NCBI GenBank assembly: GCA_016715115.1
Contig: JADKBM010000001.1
Span: 310,001-374,000 of the forward strand
DNA from: Acidobacteriota bacterium
GTDB lineage: Bacteria; Acidobacteriota; Blastocatellia; Pyrinomonadales; Pyrinomonadaceae
Direction of reading: 5' to 3'
Length of the DNA stretch: 64,000 nucleotides
Shown: one piece after another, positions 9,959-19,179 of the stretch
Position numbering within the stretch: position 1 is the first letter of the stretch
How the letters are laid out: every line of letters begins with the position of its first letter
Program-made: the position numbers and the translations under genes
Notes under the pieces: generated by a model
What the model saw: only the letters and a program-made list of their open reading frames with translations
Databases searched by the model: none
Told to the model about the DNA's origin: nothing

Positions 9959-10008
9959 ATTGTCCACGGCGCCATCCGGGGCTCGCGCCGACAGACAACC
10001 CGGTGATT

Positions 10009-11325
10009 TCAACCGATACCGGTCTTCAAGCCCTCGCCGCTGCCCGGAGTTGGCGTCGGTGTCGGAGTCGGAACCGGCGTCGGGGTCGGCGTTGGAACTG
10101 GCGTCGCCGTCGGCGTAGGCGTCGGAACCGGTGTCGGTGTCGTTGTCGGGAAAGGCGTCGGACTTGGCGTCGGCGTCGGTGTCGGAACCGGTGTCGGCGT
10201 CGGTATCGGGGTCGGCAGAGGCGTCGGCGTCACCCAGGGTGTCGGCCCCGGATACGGAAGATCCGTATTACCCTGCGAATCGCGCGGCACGGCGGCTTCG
10301 AGAAACTGTATGTTTCGGACACCGATCTTGGTCGTGCCTTCAACCTGATGATAGTCGCCGTCCTGCAGTTGGTAGGCGGTGCGAACCGAAATGCTCAGTT
10401 CGATCGTCCGTATCAGCGACGCTTCGTCAAACGCGACGTTTTCGACAGGTTGTTCGAGAATCGTCGTGTCCACGCCCGGCTTCATAACATACCGAAACTG
10501 CAGCGTGACCAGATGTTCGGCGACGATGCTGTCGAGAAACGCCTGTCCCTTGACCCCGAAAACGCGGCGTATCAGCCGGCCTTCGGCGTCGACGAAATAC
10601 TGAACGATGTTGACACGCTTCAGAGTCGAAGGATTCTGGCCGTAGTTTGTAGCCGAAGCCAATGGCGATGTCCATCCGAGCCGGTTGAGACCTTGCGCAT
10701 CGCCGTTGCCCCAAGAGATCGACCAGTCCGGCGCGTTCACATTGGTGATCGTCCCGAATGATCCCGTTCCTCCGCTCGAAAGATAATAGATCTCGCCCGT
10801 GCTGAAGCGCGATACGTCACCGCCCGGTATCCAGATCTTGCCGGAGTCGTAATTGGTCCACCAAGCGGGTATATCGACCGGTGAAAAGGTTGTATCGGTG
10901 ACGAGAAAGGTGATTCGATCAGAGTTCGGCAGAAGCGTCGAGGCCGGAGTCGAATCGTGTATCACCACGCCGGCGGCGATGTTGTTGTCGGTAACGATGC
11001 TGCCGACGTTCGTGAACCCGATGTTCGAAGGATCGATCTCGGACGCGGTCCGCGTCGTCAGGTATTTGGTGACGAACTGCGTCGAAAGCCAAATGTTCGT
11101 CGTTCCTTTGAGCCCGTCGGCGGCGGTCAGGATGTCGCGTGTGATGTACTCCTGCGCGTTCCGCATACTCTGCGTCGCACCGGTCATTTCATAGTTCGCG
11201 TTCGCCGATGTGATCGCGCCGCGCATCAACGTGAAGACGCCGGAGAGCACGATCATCGTGACCACCATCACGACGATCAGTTCGACCATTGAGAAGCCGC
11301 TTTGAGCTGTTGTTCGGTTCTTCAT
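10009..11325 (-). CDS. PilW-like minor pilin with Pro/Thr-rich C-terminal tail
   Basis: This 438-aa prepilin has a short basic leader ending in a type III cleavage site, 'QSG|FSMVEL', with the conserved Glu at +5 of the mature protein and a ~20-residue hydrophobic helix. Such proteins are processed by PilD and act as minor or priming pilins in the periplasm. The middle (~40-360) is a PilW-like ectodomain. The last ~80 residues are almost entirely Pro-Thr repeats ending in GSGEGLKTGIG. That tail is unusual for a minor pilin and may be a surface spacer. The gene is last in the minor pilin block, 37 bases after the PilX-like gene. Confidence 0.85.
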   Translation of the reverse strand: MKNRTTAQSGFSMVELIVVMVVTMIVLSGVFTLMRGAITSANANYEMTGATQSMRNAQEYITRDILTAADGLKGTTNIWLSTQFVTKYLTTRTASEIDPSNIGFTNVGSIVTDNNIAAGVVIHDSTPASTLLPNSDRITFLVTDTTFSPVDIPAWWTNYDSGKIWIPGGDVSRFSTGEIYYLSSGGTGSFGTITNVNAPDWSISWGNGDAQGLNRLGWTSPLASATNYGQNPSTLKRVNIVQYFVDAEGRLIRRVFGVKGQAFLDSIVAEHLVTLQFRYVMKPGVDTTILEQPVENVAFDEASLIRTIELSISVRTAYQLQDGDYHQVEGTTKIGVRNIQFLEAAVPRDSQGNTDLPYPGPTPWVTPTPLPTPIPTPTPVPTPTPTPSPTPFPTTTPTPVPTPTPTATPVPTPTPTPVPTPTPTPTPGSGEGLKTGIG

Positions 11326-11362
11326 TTGTCTCTCTTTTTCGATCTCCCTGATTCGATCAAAG

Positions 11363-14347
11363 CTAGTTCAGGCTCAAACGGAAACCTGTCGCCTGCACAT
11401 ATTGGAAGAACGGCGTTCCGGGCGGCAGTTTGTTCGGCGACAGAAACGTCGAATCGAAGCCCCAGTTGCGGCGCGGCGGCAAGTAAATGATCGAAGTGCT
11501 GTTCTCCCATTGCGCCATCGCCTGCGTCGATTTGAAAAGCGGCACAAATGAACCGGAATAGCTCCACGTTGCGATCCCCCCGGTCCAGTTCCAGATCTCT
11601 TGAAATCGCGGGTAGTTGATGATTCCGCCGTTGATCTTTTTGCCGGCCAGGTCCCGCCCCGGCGAAGCGGTCAGAGCGGAGATCGAGTTTCCGGCGATGA
11701 TCGCCGTGCGGACCGCCGTCCCTTCGCTCGTCGAGGCGCCTTCGTCCGCGAGTCGATATGCTTCCCCGCTGATCGCGCGGGCGTTGCTCGATCCTTCCGG
11801 ATAAAGCGTGCTTGAAGCATCGAACCACGTCCTTGAAAGCGCGTAAAACGCGTCGCAGACGACCGACGAAGGAATCTGGGGTCCGAGAAATCCGCCGTCA
11901 TTCAATGTCGAACCGCCGGTCGGAATGCTCGCCACGCCCGTTGTGTTGAGATTTCCCCAGACATAGACCATATTCTCCGAGGCTATCGTGATTCCCTTTG
12001 TCGGCGAGAGTTTGCCGGTTCCGGCGGTAACACTGAGAGTGTCACCGTCGAACAATCGCACGGCACGGCGAAAGTAGTTGTTCGTGTTGAACCAACTCAG
12101 CGCCGTGTTCGAACGCGTCAGGCGATCCGCAACGGGCGCATTCGAAACGGACGGAGTGCAACAAAGCGAACCGGAATCCGGAAGTTCGGTCGTGTCCTTT
12201 TGAAGGGTTCCTTTTTTGCTTGTTCCGCCCAGGTTCCAGCCGAAGTCGATGACGTCTTCGCCATCGTCGAGCGTACCGTTAAGCCCGTAAATATCCTCGT
12301 TGTCGACGATTCCGTTCGTGCTCGCGAACGCAGTACCGTCGGCGAGATATTCGGTTTTGACCTTGTCGCCGCGACGATCCGAGACGTAAACCACGTAACC
12401 GTCGTCGCCGCGGATGTTCGAACTGACGGCCGTCGTTCCGGACAGCAAATTCGTGTCGTAAACGCCGTCGAGCCAGCGCGCGAGGTTTCGCATATTGATC
12501 TCGACAACGCTCGTCATTCCGCGTTCGTAGATCTCGTATTCGTTGAGTGACGAGTTGATCCAACCCTCGCGGACATTGTAGACATTGATCGGAACGATCG
12601 CGTTGTGGGCTCCGCTCGGAACCGGTTCGCGAATGACCGCGCCGCCGTCCTCGTTGGCTATCGAGATCGGCGAATTGATGAAACCGCGGTTGGCCTGAAA
12701 CGTCGTCGAAGGATCTCCGATCTCGCCGTCGGCGGCGGTTTGGTAGTTTCTTGTAAGATTCGAGAGTGTCAGGCCATTGACGGTCCGGTCGCGGCTGCCT
12801 TGAACATAACCCGCCCAAAGTGGCCTTTGAAGATACACGATCCCGTTTGGTTCACCCTGCGTAACGCCCATACTTAGAACGGTTTGGGTAACATCGACGG
12901 TCGTGCCGTCCGGTTTGGTGATCTCGATCAGAATCCTGCCGGCGATCCCCGATCCTGACGGAATGTAGTTTCCACCGACGGTCTCACCGGCGAGTTTTAT
13001 GCCGCGCACGGTTTGAGCTGTTGTCACGGTCGTGTCCGGAAGACGCTGCGAAACGTTGGAGCCGCCAACGACGCCCGCGTCGGAGATAAGCCGCAACGGA
13101 TTCGCTCCGGTGAACACCGAAGGAGTGAAACTCGATAGAAGAAGACCTTTTCCGGCCGGGATTCCGGCGACGTTCGACGTTCCGTTTCCAGCCGATTCGT
13201 CGTCGATGATGATTCGGATCTCGGATTTCGAATGATAGCGCGACATTCCGACAATTTCGCCGTCGGACGGCAACAGTCTCTTGATCAGTTCGGCCGGCGA
13301 ATTCCCGTTTAGTTCGAGCGGAAGCTTGAGTTGTGTCGCGCCCGTCGTTCGCGTCAGGATCTTTCCGGCAAATTTGTCGACGTCGCCGCTTGCAGGGGTC
13401 GCGACCGAGAGTGATTCCCAATTGCTGTTCGCGATTCCCAGCGGACTATCAGGAAAGAAGCCGCGCTGTGTCGACGCCGCTCCGGTGAACTGCGGACCAC
13501 CGACCGTGCCGCTGCCGGATTTGACGCTGCCGTTTCCGATCGTGCTTTGAACGTTAAGCCCGTTGACTTCGACCCAGACGTTCGTGTTGCCGCCCGAACT
13601 GTTCGGTTCGCCTCCACGCCAAGCATCCCTGATGAATTCTCCCGCCATCGTCAGACGGTTCAGAAACTTGGTGTTTCGCAGCGCGTAGATGTTGCGGTTG
13701 CTATGGATGCGGCCGTTGAAAGTCATCAGCGGTCCGGGATGGATCTCGATGTCGTCGTTGCTGAACATCCCGAATTGGAACAAAGGGACAAGATAGTTAT
13801 TGAACTCGCGCTGCAGTTTCACTTCCGAACGGGTACCGAAGTTCTTCGCGGTCGAGGTCATCTTGTACGGTACGATCGAGGCGTAAAGTCCCGAGTACGG
13901 GCCGTCCGGAATGTTGACGCGCGGATAGACATTCGACGGCAAGCCTTGGGTATTGCGAAGTTCCGCGAGCCGGTCAGTGTCTTCGGCCAATGTCTGGGTG
14001 AACTGAAACCCCTCGGTCACCAATTCGGGCGGCGGCGAGTTGCGGATGACGTCGATGTCGGACGCCGTCGGGGATAGTTTTTCCCGAAAGACGTTGCTGA
14101 AATCGTTGGTCATCTTCTCGAGCCCTGCCGATGCCGCATAAAACGCGTGCGTCCGATTAAGATCGCTCCCGGCGATCCGCGCCTCGCTCGAGGAGAACGC
14201 GAGCGCGGTCAGACCGACGATCGAGAGAATCGCCACGACGATCACGGCAATAGCCAGTGCCGCGCCGCGTTCCGACCCGCAATTTGAGTGGTCAATCGTT
14301 TGCGCAGAGTTTATTTTCACCTTCTGATCCCCATTTTCGAAGTGCAT
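11363..14347 (-). CDS. Large PilX-like pilus assembly protein
   Basis: This 994-aa protein has a PilX-type N-terminus: 'ERGAALAIAVIVVAILSIVG' at ~27-46, a transmembrane helix, then 'SSSEARIAGSDLNRTHAFYAASAGLE'. The rest is a long ectodomain with no motif I recognise. Classical PilX proteins are ~200 aa, so this one is about five times longer and could play the role of a PilX/PilY1-like tip or adhesion component. That role is inference. The start ATG shares one base with the stop of the upstream PilV-like gene (TAATG), which indicates translational coupling. Confidence 0.8.
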   Translation of the reverse strand: MHFENGDQKVKINSAQTIDHSNCGSERGAALAIAVIVVAILSIVGLTALAFSSSEARIAGSDLNRTHAFYAASAGLEKMTNDFSNVFREKLSPTASDIDVIRNSPPPELVTEGFQFTQTLAEDTDRLAELRNTQGLPSNVYPRVNIPDGPYSGLYASIVPYKMTSTAKNFGTRSEVKLQREFNNYLVPLFQFGMFSNDDIEIHPGPLMTFNGRIHSNRNIYALRNTKFLNRLTMAGEFIRDAWRGGEPNSSGGNTNVWVEVNGLNVQSTIGNGSVKSGSGTVGGPQFTGAASTQRGFFPDSPLGIANSNWESLSVATPASGDVDKFAGKILTRTTGATQLKLPLELNGNSPAELIKRLLPSDGEIVGMSRYHSKSEIRIIIDDESAGNGTSNVAGIPAGKGLLLSSFTPSVFTGANPLRLISDAGVVGGSNVSQRLPDTTVTTAQTVRGIKLAGETVGGNYIPSGSGIAGRILIEITKPDGTTVDVTQTVLSMGVTQGEPNGIVYLQRPLWAGYVQGSRDRTVNGLTLSNLTRNYQTAADGEIGDPSTTFQANRGFINSPISIANEDGGAVIREPVPSGAHNAIVPINVYNVREGWINSSLNEYEIYERGMTSVVEINMRNLARWLDGVYDTNLLSGTTAVSSNIRGDDGYVVYVSDRRGDKVKTEYLADGTAFASTNGIVDNEDIYGLNGTLDDGEDVIDFGWNLGGTSKKGTLQKDTTELPDSGSLCCTPSVSNAPVADRLTRSNTALSWFNTNNYFRRAVRLFDGDTLSVTAGTGKLSPTKGITIASENMVYVWGNLNTTGVASIPTGGSTLNDGGFLGPQIPSSVVCDAFYALSRTWFDASSTLYPEGSSNARAISGEAYRLADEGASTSEGTAVRTAIIAGNSISALTASPGRDLAGKKINGGIINYPRFQEIWNWTGGIATWSYSGSFVPLFKSTQAMAQWENSTSIIYLPPRRNWGFDSTFLSPNKLPPGTPFFQYVQATGFRLSLN

Positions 14348-14919
14348 TAATGCGTCGTTCGAGTCTCGTCATTCAAATAAGCGACGCCGTTGATCTCGCC
14401 GACCCGTCCGCCGCTGCCGAAATATCGGATCGTGATTTCGATCCGCTTTAGTGACGCGCTCAGATTCGTGATCGCGATCTCGCGCCTGTATCCGCTTCTG
14501 ACGAGCGCCGGATTGGTGTAATCGTCACCCGTCCCGAACGTTCCGTCGGGCCCCGCGTCGGTCAAATCGTCGGTTGTGCCTGAAACGCCGTCCGGACCGG
14601 GATCAAGCGAAATGTCTTGAAAGCCGGTCGCAAATCCGCCGAATGTCGCGGTCGAACCCGCGTTTTCGACGCTTCCGACATTGGCGATCTGCCGAAAGCT
14701 GAGCCGTCTTGAATTGCGCAGAGTCTCGATCTCTTCGATCGTTGAAACGATCATCCCCTTCGCGGTCGTCACGTTGCGGCTGATCGAACCGTAGTGAACG
14801 GCATAGCTCAAGGCCGCGGCGGTTCCGATCAAGCCGATCGTCATCACGAAGATCGCGGCGATCGCCTCGATCATCGAAAAACCGTTCTGGAGGTTGCGAG
14901 GTTTTGATTGATGTTTCAT
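14347..14919 (-). CDS. PilV-like minor prepilin
   Basis: A ~190-aa type IV prepilin with processing site and helix 'NG|FSMIEAIAAIFVMTIGLIG', including Glu+5. I chose the ATG at 14919 over one 42 bases upstream. It gives a short basic leader (MKHQSKPRNLQNG) and lies two bases after the stop of the upstream fimT-like gene, the pattern of a coupled operon. The upstream ATG would overlap that gene by about 40 bases. The ectodomain contains 'DPGPDGVSGTTDDLTDAGPDG', an Asp/Gly-rich stretch that could bind calcium. It is probably a minor pilin that initiates pilus or pseudopilus assembly with its three neighbours. Confidence 0.85.
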   Translation of the reverse strand: MKHQSKPRNLQNGFSMIEAIAAIFVMTIGLIGTAAALSYAVHYGSISRNVTTAKGMIVSTIEEIETLRNSRRLSFRQIANVGSVENAGSTATFGGFATGFQDISLDPGPDGVSGTTDDLTDAGPDGTFGTGDDYTNPALVRSGYRREIAITNLSASLKRIEITIRYFGSGGRVGEINGVAYLNDETRTTH

Positions 14920-14921
14920 TT

Positions 14922-15560
14922 TTACTCGATGTAGGCGTTCGCTCCCTCGCTGTAACGCCAAAGCTTTACCCGACCGCCGGCACCCAGGATTGAAACCGCA
15001 AACGCGGTTTCGAGCCGATACTTGTCGTGATAAAAGAAAACTGCCTTGTTTTGCGGATTGCCTGCGCCGTCCAGCACCGAGCCGTCGGATTGAAATGTGA
15101 TTTCGACCGCTCCCGAAGTGAGCGCCGTCAGGTTCGTGGTGTCCGCAAGCGCGGCGCTTGTAGCTCCCGCCGGACGCCCGTAAGTCACGTCCGCGGGCTC
15201 GATCCCTGTATCGGCGAGCATCGTGACGCGGTTCTTGGCATCGCCCAAAGCGCCGAATTCTCCGCCGAAGGTGGTCAGGGTCTTGGCGGCGTTGTCGTAT
15301 CGGATCGTGATCGGCCGGCGTTGCCCCATTGCTTCCTGGCGTGCCTCGCGCAAGCCGGTCGCGACCTGGCGCTGGACGCCGGCGAAACGGAACAGGCGCC
15401 GCGACGAAATGATCTGCGGCAGGGCCAATACGAGGATGATAGCGCCGACAAGCAGGACAACGACCAATTCGGGCAAACTAAATCCCTTTTGCCATTGACG
15501 CTTTTTCTGGATCTTGGGGTATTGCGTGTTCATCGCTTTAACAATCGGAAACCAAGGCAT
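14922..15560 (-). CDS. GspH/FimT-family prepilin
   Basis: A ~212-aa prepilin with leader ending 'WQKG|FSLPELVVVLLVGAIIL' and a GspH/FimT-like ectodomain ('VQRQVATGLREARQEAMGQR'). It is the first gene of the minor pilin block. An ATG at 15533 (MNTQYPK) would give a shorter, more typical leader, and 'AGGAA' sits immediately before the 15560 ATG, so the start is uncertain. The FimT/PilV/PilX/PilW order matches the minor-pilin operons of type IVa pili. The block follows the terminator of pilQ, so it must have its own promoter in 15561-15640. I could not place one clearly. Confidence 0.87.
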   Translation of the reverse strand: MPWFPIVKAMNTQYPKIQKKRQWQKGFSLPELVVVLLVGAIILVLALPQIISSRRLFRFAGVQRQVATGLREARQEAMGQRRPITIRYDNAAKTLTTFGGEFGALGDAKNRVTMLADTGIEPADVTYGRPAGATSAALADTTNLTALTSGAVEITFQSDGSVLDGAGNPQNKAVFFYHDKYRLETAFAVSILGAGGRVKLWRYSEGANAYIE

Positions 15561-15638
15561 TTCCTGCTATATCAAACAGGGAATAACATTGTTGTTCCAC
15601 AAAAAACAAAATTGATTGAAGAAGAGTGAGCTAAGGGG

Positions 15639-15670
15639 AAAACCCGTCAGGCGTCGAAACGCCTGACGGG
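15639..15670 (-). terminator. Rho-independent terminator of the pilMNOPQ operon
   Basis: A perfect 12-bp stem (15643-15654 with 15659-15670) has a CGAA/TTCG-type tetraloop. Read on the - strand, TTTTCCCC follows it. It lies 141 bases after the pilQ stop and separates the pilM-Q unit from the minor pilin unit. Confidence 0.85.
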
Positions 15671-15810
15671 AGAGGTTGAAGCTTATGCGGTTTTCAACAT
15701 GATATTGGACTCTCTTTCTCGAAGAATCAGTTCCCTTTTCGGCAACCGGCCGGGTCGGTGTCGGTCGGCCGGCTGCCGATGGCAGGGAATGCCATCTTTC
15801 GTCTTGATGA

Positions 15811-17481
15811 TTACGGCTTCGGATTCATTTCCGGCTGTTTGCTGACAGTCGGCGCGATCTGCGGCTGCATTGTCGGCGTCGGCGTTTCCTTGCTCGAGTT
15901 CGACTGCGGATTGCCGAGCGGAACCGGTTGCAGGATCGTCGTCGAACGCGTTCCGTCCCCGACCTTCGACGGCAGTTGATTTCCGTTTACATCGGCGCGG
16001 TAGATGCGCGGCGTGATGAAGAACAGGATCTCATTCGTCGTGCGGCCAACGGCCTTGCGTTTGAAGAGATTTCCAAGCAGCGGAACCTTCGACAGACCCG
16101 GCGTTCGGAAGGTGTCGTCGCTTTCCGAATCAAGCAACGCGCCGCCGACGACCGTCGTCCCGCCGTCGGGAACCGTGACTTTCGTCTTCATCCGCTGGGT
16201 GTTGATCGCCGGCGTGCCGCCGACCGCGATCGATGAATTGATCGAGCTGTTCTCGGCAACGACGTCGAGGACGACCGTACCGAGATCCGTGACCTGCGGG
16301 ATGACCTCAAGACGCAGCGGGACCGAAACGAAGGTCGTCGTGAAGACGACGCCGCCCGTCTGGTTGCCGCTGTTCTGTGTCGTGACGACCGGGATCTGCG
16401 TGCCGCTTTCGATTTCCGCCTTTTGTTTGTTGAGCGTGGTGACACGCGGCGTCGCAACGATCTTGGCCTGGCCCTTCTGTTCGCCGGCCGTCAGCAGAAG
16501 ATTGATCTGCGCCGTACCGATCCTGCCGGTCGTCAAACCGATGACCGTATTCGCGATCTGCGAGGCGAGGTTGTTGTTCGGCTCGCGGTTGATCGGCGAC
16601 GGCAACGGGTTGTTCGTCGTGGCGGTCGTGCTTCCTCCGCCCGTGCTTCCGCCGCCGGAGTTGCCGGTCGACGTCGCGTTCGGAAGCGAAGATCCGCCTG
16701 CCGCGCGGCCGTCGTTTCCGAGCACGAAGCCCGAAAGCTGAACGCCCATATCACGGCTGAAGTTGCGGTTGGCAATTACGATGCGCGCTTCGATCTCGAC
16801 CTGCGGTTCAGGCTGATCGAGCAGGAATACGAGCTGGCGGATGGCATCGATGTTCTCGCGAACGTCGGTGATGATCAGTGTGTTGCTGCGGCTGTCGACT
16901 TCGACCGCGCCGCGCCGCGACAGACGTTTCTTGACGACGCCCAGGATTCCCTGATCTTCGCCGCCGCCGGCACCGCCGCCCGTGCTTCCGGTCGTGAAAC
17001 CGGTCCCCGAGGCGCACGCTCCCGCGCAGGCATAGTTGAGACGGACGAATTCGGTGTAAAGCGGCGAACCGTCTAGCTTCGAAGCCGCGATCAGATTCTG
17101 GGTCTCGCGCTCGCTGGCGAGTTTCTTCGAGTCCGCGACGCGAAGGATCGGACCGTTCACCTGAACCGACAGATCCTGCGACATCAGCACCGAGTCAAGC
17201 GCGACGTTCCAGGGAACTTCGTTGACATTGACCGTCACCGGAACTTGCTTGACCGAGTTGTCGATCACGAAGTTGATTCCGTACTGCTCGGTGATGTAGT
17301 TGAGAATGTCGCGAATGTCGGCATTTACGACCTTCAGGTTGATCGGTTCGCCGATAAATCCGGCGCAGCCGTACGATTTGCAGTCGGCCTGAGCGCTCGT
17401 CGCGACCGCAAAAGAGCTTACCAATATCATAGCGAAGACTGCCTGACGGCACACAACGCTCGCTTTCTGAAGAAAATTCAT
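15811..17481 (-). CDS. pilQ: Type IV pilus secretin PilQ
   Basis: This 556-aa outer-membrane secretin forms the channel through which the pilus passes. It has a signal peptide (1-32) and an STN/N0-like domain (~45-110: 'INLKVVNADIRDILNYITEQ'). A Gly/Ser-rich linker and an N1-like domain ('NTLIITDVRENIDAIRQLVFLLDQPEPQVEIEARIV') follow. The secretin core has the signature 'VPDGGTTVVGGALLDSES' and 'VPLLGNLFKRK...NEILFFITPRI'. The C-terminal tail is Pro/Asn-rich. It is shorter than many proteobacterial PilQ proteins because the AMIN domains are absent. A strong GGGAGGA site precedes the ATG. It is the last gene of the pilM-N-O-P-Q operon. Confidence 0.95.
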   Translation of the reverse strand: MNFLQKASVVCRQAVFAMILVSSFAVATSAQADCKSYGCAGFIGEPINLKVVNADIRDILNYITEQYGINFVIDNSVKQVPVTVNVNEVPWNVALDSVLMSQDLSVQVNGPILRVADSKKLASERETQNLIAASKLDGSPLYTEFVRLNYACAGACASGTGFTTGSTGGGAGGGEDQGILGVVKKRLSRRGAVEVDSRSNTLIITDVRENIDAIRQLVFLLDQPEPQVEIEARIVIANRNFSRDMGVQLSGFVLGNDGRAAGGSSLPNATSTGNSGGGSTGGGSTTATTNNPLPSPINREPNNNLASQIANTVIGLTTGRIGTAQINLLLTAGEQKGQAKIVATPRVTTLNKQKAEIESGTQIPVVTTQNSGNQTGGVVFTTTFVSVPLRLEVIPQVTDLGTVVLDVVAENSSINSSIAVGGTPAINTQRMKTKVTVPDGGTTVVGGALLDSESDDTFRTPGLSKVPLLGNLFKRKAVGRTTNEILFFITPRIYRADVNGNQLPSKVGDGTRSTTILQPVPLGNPQSNSSKETPTPTMQPQIAPTVSKQPEMNPKP

Positions 17482-17595
17482 TGCTTCCTCCCAAATTTTG
17501 ATCTCGTTGACCGGAGACCACGGGTTTAACTTTTACTGTGGAATCAGGCGCGCCGGAGAAACCCCGGGGGACACCCGTAAAAGACTTTGTGACGA

Positions 17596-18408
17596 TCAGG
17601 ACTTCTTGGCCGTCCTCACCGGTTTCTTGGACTTTTTGCTGTCCTTGACCGAATCCTTTGGCGTCTCGACCGGCTGGTTGTTCATTTCATCGACCGGCGA
17701 GACGATCCTGCCGGGCGTCACGACCTGGGTCGTGGTCGATCCGGTCGTCGTCGGAGCGGTCTGCGGCTGGGTCGGCGTCGAATTGTTGACAACCTCGGTC
17801 TGGCCCGGCGTCTGCTGGCTATTCTGCTGAACCGGCGCGGTGCCCTGGACCTCTTGTTGGACCGTGTATTCGCGAAGAGTCTTGTTCTCGACCGCGGTGA
17901 TGAATTTGCTGTTGCTCATCTTCGTCACCTTGCGGAAGACCGCGCGATTGTCCTCGATCGCGACGAGTTGCCCGTCAAAGAATTTCTCGCCCGGATAGAT
18001 CGTATAGGAGAGCTTTATCGGCACGGCCTCGACCATCGCGGCGTAACCGCGCGGTGTCTTGAAAATTCCGGTGATCGCCAGTTCATCGAGTGTCAGGACG
18101 CTCGTCACCTTCGGTACCGGAAGTCCGTTCACGACAGCCGTTTCGCGCTGTTGCTTGTAAAAGGCGATGCGCTGTTCGATCGGCGGCGCGAGAACCGCGA
18201 TCACCGGCGGCGGACCGGGTTTGGTCGGTTTCGTCGCTCCCGGTGTGGTCGCTCCGGCCTGCTTCTTCGGCTGTTTCCAACTCGGAGTGCAGAACGGATC
18301 GCCGTTGCACTGCGCGTTGGTTTCGTTGAGGCTGCCCGCGATCAGAACCAACCCGACCGTAACCAAACTCAGACAAAGATAACGTTTCACAATTGATTTG
18401 TTTCTCAT
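17596..18408 (-). CDS. pilP: Type IV pilus assembly protein PilP-like
   Basis: This 270-aa protein has an N-terminal signal segment (~8-32) and a short Cys-containing mature start. A Pro/Lys linker follows, then a compact domain (~105-180: 'LTLDELAITGIFKTPRGYAAMVEA...GEKFFDGQLVAIEDNRAVFRK'). That domain has the beta-sandwich pattern of PilP, which links the PilMNO inner-membrane platform to the secretin. The C-terminal ~90 residues are low-complexity (Gln/Thr/Pro, then Lys-rich), longer than usual for PilP. Its place between pilO and pilQ supports the call. The lipobox is not clear, so it may not be a lipoprotein. Confidence 0.85.
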   Translation of the reverse strand: MRNKSIVKRYLCLSLVTVGLVLIAGSLNETNAQCNGDPFCTPSWKQPKKQAGATTPGATKPTKPGPPPVIAVLAPPIEQRIAFYKQQRETAVVNGLPVPKVTSVLTLDELAITGIFKTPRGYAAMVEAVPIKLSYTIYPGEKFFDGQLVAIEDNRAVFRKVTKMSNSKFITAVENKTLREYTVQQEVQGTAPVQQNSQQTPGQTEVVNNSTPTQPQTAPTTTGSTTTQVVTPGRIVSPVDEMNNQPVETPKDSVKDSKKSKKPVRTAKKS

Positions 18409-18449
18409 GGCTTTCTCTCTCTTCGGAAAAGAACTTGTAGGTGATGCGA

Positions 18450-19121
18450 CTATTTCGCGGCGGGCTGCTGCGGAGCCGGTTGGGGCTGGCTGTTCGGCGC
18501 TCCGGCCGGCGTCGGCGCATTAGGATCTCCGGGCTTTTGCGCGGCCGGTTTCGGTGTCAGATCGTCAGGCGACGCATAATACGCCGTCAGCATAAATCGT
18601 GAATGAAGCGTACGGTCGCCGGTCTGGGCCGGAAGCCTCGTCAGCTTGAAATCGCTGATCGAGACGATTCGCTGAAGTTTCGCCATCTTGTCGAAGAAAA
18701 CCCGCAGATTCGCGAAGTTGCTGTCGACTTCAACCTCGACCGGTTTGGCCATCACGCCGTCCTTCTGCGAATCTTCGCGCGGATTGAAACGCATCATAAC
18801 GAGTTTGCTTCCGCTGGCGGTATCCTGGAGTCCCTGAAGAACGTTGGTGATCTCGCGCTGTTCCGGCAAGAGGACCTTGAGTTCGTCGTATTCCTGCGAC
18901 TTGCTCGCATAGACCGAGCGAAACTCGTTGATTCTCTGAGTCGCGACCCGCGCCGTTTCATTCTGCGACGTCTTTTGTGCGACCTGATCCTCAAGCTGTT
19001 GGATTTCAGCACGCGTTCCGCTGGTCACGAAATACCAGACCGACAGATAAAGCAGGGCCGCGAGTCCGACCAGAACGATTAACTGTATGTGCCACGCAAG
19101 GGCTTTGAATTTTTCTAACAT
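18450..19121 (-). CDS. pilO: Type IV pilus inner-membrane protein PilO
   Basis: A 223-aa bitopic protein: a short cytoplasmic N-terminus, one membrane helix (~14-34), a coiled coil (~38-85: 'AEIQQLEDQVAQKTSQNETARVA', split by 'Q') and a ferredoxin-like periplasmic domain (~95-190). The last ~30 residues are Pro/Ala/Gln-rich. PilO dimerises with PilN and aligns the platform with PilP and PilQ. AAGGA lies 8 bases before the ATG. The gene sits 58 bases downstream of pilN. Confidence 0.92.
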   Translation of the reverse strand: MLEKFKALAWHIQLIVLVGLAALLYLSVWYFVTSGTRAEIQQLEDQVAQKTSQNETARVATQRINEFRSVYASKSQEYDELKVLLPEQREITNVLQGLQDTASGSKLVMMRFNPREDSQKDGVMAKPVEVEVDSNFANLRVFFDKMAKLQRIVSISDFKLTRLPAQTGDRTLHSRFMLTAYYASPDDLTPKPAAQKPGDPNAPTPAGAPNSQPQPAPQQPAAK

Positions 19122-19179
19122 CTCGGTTTCCTTCTACTCTTTGGTTATTCTCAAACCGCTTCAGCTTTTCGCTAAACTG

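Larger units (their letters stand above)
9483..10008. other. Intergenic region with repeat elements, no gene recognised
   Basis: This 526-base gap lies between a + strand gene and the end of the - strand pilin block. No frame in it looks like a conserved protein. It contains a pair of inverted arms (9529-9571 and 9917-9958) and a perfect 12-bp hairpin (9780-9817), described separately. Together they suggest a small non-autonomous repeat element. Confidence 0.6.

Noticed and set aside
9778..9975. 65-aa - strand frame ending in '-WGERSVTPGF'
   Set aside because: The end of the frame is encoded by the repeat hairpin and is not a conserved protein.
10003..10761. 252-aa + strand frame opposite the pilin tail
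   Set aside because: Its Arg-rich start is the antisense of the Pro/Thr repeats in the PilW-like gene.
15560..15640. c-di-GMP riboswitch before the minor pilins
   Set aside because: I looked for the characteristic GNRA-tetraloop and receptor layout and did not find it.
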